Source: Azoarcus sp. L1K30 (GTDB lineage: Bacteria; Pseudomonadota; Gammaproteobacteria; Burkholderiales; Rhodocyclaceae). From it: 64,000 nt of DNA. Positions 58,289-64,000 of this stretch are shown piece after piece (position 1 is the stretch's first letter; every line of letters begins with the position of its first letter). The stretch lies in NCBI RefSeq assembly GCF_018122735.1, contig NZ_JAGRRD010000001.1, positions 1,318,375-1,382,374 on the forward strand. Direction: 5' to 3'. Both the position numbers and the translations under genes were made by a program. The notes beneath the pieces were generated by a model that was given only the letters and a program-made list of their open reading frames with translations, had not been told where the DNA came from and did not search any database.

Positions 58289-59398
58289 TCAGCCGAGCGG
58301 CTGATCGCCGATGGTCGACGCCGTCATTGCCGCGCCTGACGCCGAGCCGTCGTCGATGGCGCGAACCTGCTCGCGGGCGCTCAGATAGGGGGCGTGGAGT
58401 TCGAGTGCAAAGAGGTCCGGACGATCCCCACGGGGCGTCGCCAGCGCCGCCAGGCGTCGCAGGCTCACCGCATCGGGTGCAGGCACCCAGCGGTCGAGCA
58501 GATCGGCTGCCAGGTCCGGGCGATTGCATACCAGCACCATGTCACAACCAGCCGCATGGGCGGCCTTGGCCCGTGCGACGATGTCGCCCGCGACGCTTGC
58601 CCCTTCCATGTTCAGATCGTCACTGAAGATCACGCCCTCGAATCCGATACGCTGGCGCAGCACGTCCTTGAGCCAGAATGACGAAAAACCGGCCGGGTCG
58701 GGCGCGATTTGCGGATAGATCACATGCGCCGGCATGACACCGGCCAGCTGCCGGCCAAGCCGATGGCGATAGGGCGCGATGTCTTCGTTCCAGACCGTTT
58801 CGAAATCACGGGTGTCGAGCGGGATGTCGTGATGCGAGTCGGCCTCGACAAAACCATGTCCGGGAAAGTGCTTGCCGACGCACCCCATGCCCGCCTCTGC
58901 CATGCCCGCCACCAGCGCCTGTGCCAGGGAGGCCACCACCTGCGGATCGCGATGGAAGGCCCTGTTTCCGATTGCCCTGCTGACGCCATAGTCGAGATCG
59001 AGTACCGGGGTAAAACTCAGATCCACGCCATGGGCGATCAGCTCGGCGGCCAGCACATAGCCAGTCGCGCGTGCGGCATCGAGTGCCTTCAGATGATCGT
59101 AATCCCAGAGCTGGCCGAGACTTCGCATCGCCGGCAGACGCGTGAATCCGTCGCTGCGGAAGCGCTGCACCCGCCCACCCTCGTGATCCACGGTCACAAT
59201 CAGGGCGGGGTCGCGCAGGCCCCGGATCTCGGTGGTCAACGCAGCCAGCTGTTCCGAACCGGTGAAATTGCGGGCAAACAGAATCACGCCCCCGACCAGC
59301 GGATCGCACAGACGCTCACGTTCGTCGTCGGTCAGCACGGTACCCGCCACGTCGATCATGACCGGGCCGCGCGGCAAGCTCAGGGCAGCATTCTTCAT
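58289..59398 (-). CDS. nagZ: Beta-N-acetylhexosaminidase NagZ
   Basis: 369 aa, glycoside hydrolase family 3 ('VGGVILFARNFTGSEQLAAL', 'VDHEGGRVQRF', signature 'GKHFPGHGFVEADSHHDIP', nucleophile Asp in 'IFSDDLNMEGA'). It removes GlcNAc from anhydromuropeptides in peptidoglycan recycling. It starts inside the acpS stop (ATGA) and ends the lepB-to-nagZ gene run. Confidence 0.95.
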   Translation of the reverse strand: MKNAALSLPRGPVMIDVAGTVLTDDERERLCDPLVGGVILFARNFTGSEQLAALTTEIRGLRDPALIVTVDHEGGRVQRFRSDGFTRLPAMRSLGQLWDYDHLKALDAARATGYVLAAELIAHGVDLSFTPVLDLDYGVSRAIGNRAFHRDPQVVASLAQALVAGMAEAGMGCVGKHFPGHGFVEADSHHDIPLDTRDFETVWNEDIAPYRHRLGRQLAGVMPAHVIYPQIAPDPAGFSSFWLKDVLRQRIGFEGVIFSDDLNMEGASVAGDIVARAKAAHAAGCDMVLVCNRPDLAADLLDRWVPAPDAVSLRRLAALATPRGDRPDLFALELHAPYLSAREQVRAIDDGSASGAAMTASTIGDQPLG

Positions 59399-59772
59399 AG
59401 GGTCTCTATCACCGCAAAAGCAACGACGTACTCGTGCTCGTCGGTCAGGCTCAGGTGCGCCCTCAAGCCGCGCTCGAGCATGTGAGCCGCCAGTCGTTCG
59501 TCGTACCGAAACAGCGGCTTGCCCAGCTCATCGTGGGCGATGGAGACGGCATGCAGGGTCGCCGGTACGGCCACTCCCGTACCGAGGGCCTTGCCGAAGG
59601 CCTCCTTGGCGGCAAAACGCTTTGCGAGCATGCGCGCCGGATCGCGGCTGGCGAGCCAGGCATCGCGCTCATCCTCGGCGAGGATACGGCGCATGAAACG
59701 CTCGCCGTGGCGCTCCATGCTTGCGCGCAGGCGATCGATTCGTACGATATCGGTGCCGATGCCGTGGATCAT
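59395..59772 (-). CDS. acpS: Holo-acyl carrier protein synthase
   Basis: 125 aa with 'GIGTDIVRIDRL' (metal Asp) at residues 4-15 and 'RFAAKEAFGKALGTG' (catalytic Glu/Lys, about 52). It transfers 4'-phosphopantetheine to acyl carrier proteins, presumably including the one at 18435-18692. Positioned 4 nt after pdxJ. Confidence 0.96.
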   Translation of the reverse strand: MIHGIGTDIVRIDRLRASMERHGERFMRRILAEDERDAWLASRDPARMLAKRFAAKEAFGKALGTGVAVPATLHAVSIAHDELGKPLFRYDERLAAHMLERGLRAHLSLTDEHEYVVAFAVIETL

Positions 59773-59776
59773 CGTG

Positions 59777-60538
59777 TCAGCGCACGACAGCTGGCGCCGC
59801 GGCTTCGCGGATGAGTCGTTTCATCTCCGCGACCGCCTCGCGCAGCCCGACGAACACTGCGCGGCTGACGATGGCGTGACCAATGTGCAGCTCACGCACG
59901 CCGGGCAGCGCCGCGACGGCCTGAACGTTGTAGTAGTTGAGCGCGTGACCGGCATTGAAGCGCATGCCGAGTTCTAGCACGCGTTCGCCGGCGAGTCTGA
60001 GCTTTGCCAGTTCGGCCTGCACCGCCGGGCTTTCGGCGTCGCGTCCGGCGTCATGAAAGGCGTGTGCGTAGGGGCCGGTGTGGATCTCGCACACCCTCGC
60101 ACCGATTCTCGCTGCCGCTTCGATCTGCGGCAGTTCGGCATCGATGAAGACGCTCGTCACGATGCCATTGTCCGCAAGTCGCGCCACGACCTGCTTGAGC
60201 CGCGCCTCCTGCGCCAGCACATCGAGGCCACCCTCGGTGGTGATCTCGTGCCGCCCTTCGGGCACCAGCATGGCCATCTCGGGCTTCAAGCCACAGGCGA
60301 TACCCACCATCTCGTCGGTCGCACCCATCTCGAGATTGAGCTTGATCTGGGTAAGCTCCCGCAGCCGTCTTACATCGACATCGTTGATATGACGGCGATC
60401 CTCGCGCAAATGCACGGTGATACCGTCGGCACCTGCCAGATGCGCCTCGACGGCAGCCCATACAGGGTCCGGCTCCCATGTCCGGCGCGCCTGGCGCAAG
60501 GTGGCAACATGGTCGATATTGACGCCCAGTTCGATCAC
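59777..60538 (-). CDS. pdxJ: Pyridoxine 5'-phosphate synthase PdxJ
   Basis: A 253-aa TIM barrel. '[18 protein letters not shown]' at the N terminus, '[16 protein letters not shown]', '[20 protein letters not shown]' and '[17 protein letters not shown]' are family blocks. It closes the ring of pyridoxine 5'-phosphate from 1-deoxyxylulose-5-phosphate and aminoacetone phosphate. It overlaps recO by ATGA. Confidence 0.97.
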   Translation of the reverse strand: MIELGVNIDHVATLRQARRTWEPDPVWAAVEAHLAGADGITVHLREDRRHINDVDVRRLRELTQIKLNLEMGATDEMVGIACGLKPEMAMLVPEGRHEITTEGGLDVLAQEARLKQVVARLADNGIVTSVFIDAELPQIEAAARIGARVCEIHTGPYAHAFHDAGRDAESPAVQAELAKLRLAGERVLELGMRFNAGHALNYYNVQAVAALPGVRELHIGHAIVSRAVFVGLREAVAEMKRLIREAAAPAVVR

Positions 60539-61278
60539 AGTTCCTGCAACTCCTTCAGTACCCGGCGCGACTGCAGCACCTGTCCGCCCAGATAGTGGTT
60601 GATCAATGCACGCAGCAGTCGCTTCGATTGAATCTGCGTCTCGGCGCGCGAAAAGTCATCTGCAGCCATGTCCAGCAGCGTCTGTCCGCTGAGCGGCAGG
60701 TCGTCTTCGCCGCAGGCTCCGTCGACCCACTCCAGCCCGTCGGCATCCATCGCCACCGGACCGCGCTCGATTATATAGCGGTAACGTCCGTCGGGCCGGA
60801 CGGCGCCGTCCTCACCGGCATCGAGCGCAAGACCATAGCCGAGCTCGTGCAGCAGAGCGACTTCGAACCGGCGCAACACCAGCTCGAAGTGCTCATTGCG
60901 AGCCAGTGCGGACACGGCCGCTTCATAGGCCGCGAACAACTGCGGATGCGGGTCTTCGCGCGCAGTCAGGCGCAGCATGAGTTCGTTCAGGTAATAGCCG
61001 CACATCAGCGCGCGCCCGGTCAGCAACGGCTGCCCGCCCCGCCATTCGGCACGGATCAGGGTCTTGACCTCTCCCCCACCCGACCAGTCCATGAGCAGGG
61101 GCTGAAAAGCCATCAGCACGCCCCGCAGCGCCGACATCGGCCGCCGAGCCCCCTTGGCCGCCAGCGCCGCACGTCCGTGCTCGAGCGAAAATACCTCGAC
61201 AATCAGGCTGGTTTCGCGCCAGGGGAGCGTATGCAGCACCCAGGCCGGCTGCTGCTCGATACGTTGCTTGAGCGCCAC
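60535..61278 (-). CDS. recO: DNA repair protein RecO
   Basis: 247 aa. N-terminal OB fold ('[20 protein letters not shown]', '[13 protein letters not shown]') and C-terminal helical domain ('[19 protein letters not shown]'). It loads RecA in the RecFOR pathway. The four-cysteine zinc site of some homologues is absent, as in E. coli. 11 nt after era. Confidence 0.95.
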   Translation of the reverse strand: MALKQRIEQQPAWVLHTLPWRETSLIVEVFSLEHGRAALAAKGARRPMSALRGVLMAFQPLLMDWSGGGEVKTLIRAEWRGGQPLLTGRALMCGYYLNELMLRLTAREDPHPQLFAAYEAAVSALARNEHFELVLRRFEVALLHELGYGLALDAGEDGAVRPDGRYRYIIERGPVAMDADGLEWVDGACGEDDLPLSGQTLLDMAADDFSRAETQIQSKRLLRALINHYLGGQVLQSRRVLKELQEL

Positions 61279-61289
61279 GGCAACGCCAC

Positions 61290-62210
61290 TTACTCGTAAC
61301 CCAGGCTCTTGAGCGCGCGTTCGTCGTCGGCCCAGCCGCTCTTGACCTTGACCCAGACCTCGAGAAAGACTTTGCCGTCGAACAGTTTCTCGAGCTCGAC
61401 GCGCGCCTCGGAGGAAATGCGCTTGAGTTTCTCGCCCCCCTTGCCGATGACGATGCCCTTGTGCCCGGCCTTGTCGACGATCACCGCCGCATGGATCCTG
61501 CGTAGCTGCCCTTCGGTTTCGAACTTTTCGATTTCGACCGCGATGCCGTAGGGCAATTCGTCTCCGAGCAGGCGGAACAGCTTCTCACGAAGGAATTCCG
61601 CTGCGAGAAAGCGCTCGCTGCGGTCGGTGATCTCGTCCTCCTCATACATCGCAACGCCTTCGGGGAGCAAGGGCGTCGCTGCGCTGATGAGGGTGTCGCA
61701 GTTACTGCCGCGCTCGGCCGACAGCGGAACGATCTCCGCAAAGTCGCGCAGGCCCCGCACGCTGTCGATGAAGGGCAGCAAACGCGCCTTTTCCTTCAGC
61801 TGATCGACCTTGTTGATCACCAGGACGACTTTTGCGTTTTCCGGAATGACCTCCAGCACCCGACGATCATCGTCCCCCATGCGTCCAGCCTCGACCACGA
61901 AGAACACCAGATCGACGTCCGCGAGCACCTGCGACACCGTGCGGTTCATCGAACGATTGAGGGCATTGCGATGCTGGGTCTGGAACCCTGGTGTATCGAC
62001 GAAGACGAATTGCGCATCGGGGTTAGTGAGAATGCCGGTGACGCGATGACGCGTCGTCTGCGCCTTGCTCGACACGATGCTGATCTTCTGCCCGATGAGG
62101 CGATTCAGCAGCGTCGATTTGCCCACATTGGGCCGCCCGACGATCGCGACGAAGCCTGCCCTGAAACCAGGCTTCTCGATGGTTTGATCCGTGTCCGACG
62201 CGATGTTCAT
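61290..62210 (-). CDS. era: GTPase Era
   Basis: 306 aa. G1 '[12 protein letters not shown]' (about 26-37), G3 'DTPG', G4 'NKVD', and a C-terminal KH domain with '[13 protein letters not shown]' (about 246-258). It binds 16S rRNA and assists 30S maturation. ATG 62210 overlaps the rnc stop (ATGA). Confidence 0.97.
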   Translation of the reverse strand: MNIASDTDQTIEKPGFRAGFVAIVGRPNVGKSTLLNRLIGQKISIVSSKAQTTRHRVTGILTNPDAQFVFVDTPGFQTQHRNALNRSMNRTVSQVLADVDLVFFVVEAGRMGDDDRRVLEVIPENAKVVLVINKVDQLKEKARLLPFIDSVRGLRDFAEIVPLSAERGSNCDTLISAATPLLPEGVAMYEEDEITDRSERFLAAEFLREKLFRLLGDELPYGIAVEIEKFETEGQLRRIHAAVIVDKAGHKGIVIGKGGEKLKRISSEARVELEKLFDGKVFLEVWVKVKSGWADDERALKSLGYE

Positions 62211-62887
62211 TTTTTCCTCAATTTGGCCAGTGCCAGTTCGGCCGATTGCTGCTCGGCCGCGCGCCGGCTCGGGCCGCGGCCAGTCGTGCGCACGCCAAGC
62301 TTCGGCACCTCGCACGACACTTCGAATTCCTGTGCGTGCGCCTCACCGAGTACTTGGACCATGGTGTAGGTCGGCAGTGCAATCTTGCGACCCTGCAACC
62401 ACTCCTGCAACGCTGTTTTCGGATCCTTCGACGGTGCAGACGGATTGATCTCGGCGAGCAGCGGAACATACAGGCGGTCGATCACTGCCTTGGCCGCAGG
62501 AAAACCCGCATCCAGAAAGACGGCTGCGATGATGGCCTCCATCGCGTCGGCCAGAATGGACGGCCGCCGAAACCCGCCAGACTTGAGCTCGCCCTCGCCC
62601 AGTCGCAGGCAGTCCCCGAGCCTCAGGTCGAGCGCCAGTCGATGCAGCGTCTCCTGCCGCACGAGCGACGCGCGCACCCGGGACAATTCACCCTCCTTCA
62701 GATCGGCAAAACGATCGTAAAGGGCAATCGAGGTGACGCAATTGAGCAGACTGTCGCCGAGAAACTCAAGCCTTTCGTTATTGGGCGAGCCGAAGCTTCG
62801 GTGAGTCAATGCCTGCTGCAGAAAGTCGGGATTCGTGAAGACGTGGCCAATCTCGCGTTGCAGGCGATCAGTGAATTCCGACATCAA
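62207..62887 (-). CDS. rnc: Ribonuclease III
   Basis: 226 aa. RNase III signature '[13 protein letters not shown]' (about 37-49), second acidic site '[16 protein letters not shown]', then a C-terminal dsRNA-binding domain (about 155-225, '[12 protein letters not shown]'). It processes rRNA and cleaves structured RNA. It overlaps the DUF4845 gene by 4 nt. Confidence 0.97.
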   Translation of the reverse strand: MMSEFTDRLQREIGHVFTNPDFLQQALTHRSFGSPNNERLEFLGDSLLNCVTSIALYDRFADLKEGELSRVRASLVRQETLHRLALDLRLGDCLRLGEGELKSGGFRRPSILADAMEAIIAAVFLDAGFPAAKAVIDRLYVPLLAEINPSAPSKDPKTALQEWLQGRKIALPTYTMVQVLGEAHAQEFEVSCEVPKLGVRTTGRGPSRRAAEQQSAELALAKLRKK

Positions 62888-63246
62888 TTTTCGGCGCTCG
62901 AGGCCTGAAAGTCGAACAGCAGACTGACATTGCCGGCAACGGGCACCTTGCGCGCGTAGCTGGTCTCGACCACGACCTTGCCCGCAACCTTTCTGATCTC
63001 GAGATCCGCACCTGTGATCGACGATACATCGTCGATCTGCCCGCGGCGATCGAAACTGCGCCGCATCTCGGAAATGGAGGAACCGTTGTCGCCCTCGTCC
63101 GCCACAATCTTGACCACGCGCTTGATCGTAAGATATTCGTTGATCGCCGGTACGGTACGAAAGCCGATCAGCAACACGAAAGCCATGAAGGCGCCAACGA
63201 TGAGAATGCTGATCAGGCTGAGGCCGCGTTGGCGGAATTGAGTCAT
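62884..63246 (-). CDS. DUF4845 membrane protein
   Basis: 120 aa with one N-terminal membrane helix (about 10-30, '[19 protein letters not shown]') and a short periplasmic domain ('[16 protein letters not shown]', '[20 protein letters not shown]'). This family sits between lepB and rnc in many betaproteobacteria; function unknown. Confidence 0.88.
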   Translation of the reverse strand: MTQFRQRGLSLISILIVGAFMAFVLLIGFRTVPAINEYLTIKRVVKIVADEGDNGSSISEMRRSFDRRGQIDDVSSITGADLEIRKVAGKVVVETSYARKVPVAGNVSLLFDFQASSAEN

Positions 63247-63263
63247 GACTGCTGTCTCCGTCT

Positions 63264-64000
63264 TCAGTGGAAGCGGCCGATGCGCTTCATGTCATTGAAA
63301 TTGAACCAGATGAAGAAGGCCCGACCGACGATGTTCTCGTCCGGCACGAAACCCCATACCCGACTGTCACTGCTTGCATCGCGATTATCCCCCATGGCGA
63401 AATAATGCCCTTCGGGTACGATGCAACGCACGCCGCTGCTAGTATAGGTACAGTTATTGCGATTGGGGAAATTGAGCACTTGGGGAACATAGGCGGGTGC
63501 CTCACGTTCATTCAGGATATTGTGCTCAACGTCACCCAGTTTTTCGACGAACTGCGGCGAGTAATAGAGACGATCGGGATGCAAGTAGTTTTCCACTTCC
63601 CTGGTCGGCACTTCCTCACCGTTGATGCGCAGCCGCTTGTCGATGTACTCCACCTTGTCGCCGGGAAGCCCGACCACCCGCTTGATGTAGTCCATCGATG
63701 GATCAGCCGGATAACGGAAAACCATCACGTCGCCACGATGGGGATTATTGATCGAGATGATCTTCTTGTTGATGATCGGCAGGCGGATCCCGTAGGTGAA
63801 CTTGTTCACCAGGATGAAGTCGCCCACGAGCAGGGTCGGAATCATCGAGCCCGAAGGAATCTTGAACGGCTCGACGACGAAGGAGCGCAGGCCGAACACG
63901 ATCAGGATGACCGGGAAGAAGCTCGCACCATACTCGACCCACCACGGCGACGGCGCGCCCGCCGCACGGCGCTTGCGTGCGTGGAAGCGGTCGAAGGCCC
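63264..64000 (-). CDS. lepB: Signal peptidase I LepB (5' end beyond the window)
   Basis: At least 244 codons visible. Reading continues to the window edge without a start ('[20 protein letters not shown]' membrane segment). Catalytic Ser is in '[19 protein letters not shown]', catalytic Lys in '[15 protein letters not shown]', and box E is '[17 protein letters not shown]'. It cleaves Sec/Tat signal peptides. It is the most upstream visible gene of the lepB-DUF4845-rnc-era-recO-pdxJ-acpS-nagZ run. Confidence 0.97.
   Translation of the reverse strand, partial: AFDRFHARKRRAAGAPSPWWVEYGASFFPVILIVFGLRSFVVEPFKIPSGSMIPTLLVGDFILVNKFTYGIRLPIINKKIISINNPHRGDVMVFRYPADPSMDYIKRVVGLPGDKVEYIDKRLRINGEEVPTREVENYLHPDRLYYSPQFVEKLGDVEHNILNEREAPAYVPQVLNFPNRNNCTYTSSGVRCIVPEGHYFAMGDNRDASSDSRVWGFVPDENIVGRAFFIWFNFNDMKRIGRFH

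Overview
The window looks like a chromosomal segment of a high-GC betaproteobacterium, most likely of the Rhodocyclales (Azoarcus/Thauera/Aromatoleum type). This is inferred from gene order and protein character, not from a search. The supporting signs are the lepB-DUF4845-rnc-era-recO-pdxJ-acpS-nagZ run, minCDE, hpnCDE, selD/mnmH, and a set of FixLJ-like sensors with phasin-like and c-di-GMP proteins.

Region 1 (about 1-10800) is accessory DNA. It opens with a left-to-right operon: a possible 146-aa ORF, an SNF2 ATPase, a stand-alone EcoRII-N/B3-like DNA-reading domain, a MORC/MutL-like GHKL ATPase and an HNH nuclease. The operon abuts, stop codon to stop codon, a convergent EcoRII/Dcm-type restriction-modification operon (dcm, a 92-aa unknown, vsr, EcoRII-family endonuclease). 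Beyond it lie an XerCD/dif-like 28-mer, a deleted serine-resolvase gene, a histidine-phosphatase remnant, an intact HepT/MntA toxin-antitoxin pair and a Fic C-terminal remnant. This is the scarred edge of a mobile or defence island. The four-gene SNF2/B3/GHKL/HNH set is the best candidate for an undescribed system.

Region 2 (about 10870-25700) begins with an rluA-like gene and is otherwise a stress/low-oxygen-type island. The plus strand carries a phasin-like protein, a PAS-GGDEF protein, a Crp/Fnr regulator and a FixL/FixJ-like pair. The minus strand carries a MASE4-PAS kinase with a receiver-only regulator, a P2-type cation ATPase, an acyl/acetyl-CoA ligase, an acyl carrier protein, a GNAT acetyltransferase closely resembling the GNAT domain of the Pat-like protein later in the window, and Hsp20. 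A frameshifted Lon N-terminal remnant lies beside hsp20.

Region 3 (about 26000-42700) holds tRNA-Leu(TAG); a substrate-binding protein coupled to a GGDEF/degenerate-EAL protein; an ABC ATPase/FtsX permease/AttH-lipocalin export operon divergent from the squalene genes hpnCDE; a ybbA/tesA divergent pair; selD and mnmH (tRNA selenation); a small methyltransferase; and a PAS histidine kinase.

Region 4 (about 42850-64000) is core genome: a Pat-like acetyltransferase, a hexose-6-phosphate mutarotase, tex, an ArsC/Spx-like protein, an hslO that lacks the zinc/redox cysteines, minCDE, tRNA-Leu(TAA), a DnaJ-like protein, a DUF1178 protein and a phosphodiesterase. A complete tRNA transcription unit follows (consensus promoter, tRNA-Gly, a tandem 49-bp tRNA-Gly 3' half, tRNA-Cys, tRNA-Gly, terminator). 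Then come pgsA, uvrC, nagZ, acpS, pdxJ, recO, era, rnc, a DUF4845 protein and lepB, which is cut by the window edge. No CRISPR array, rRNA gene or intact insertion sequence was seen.
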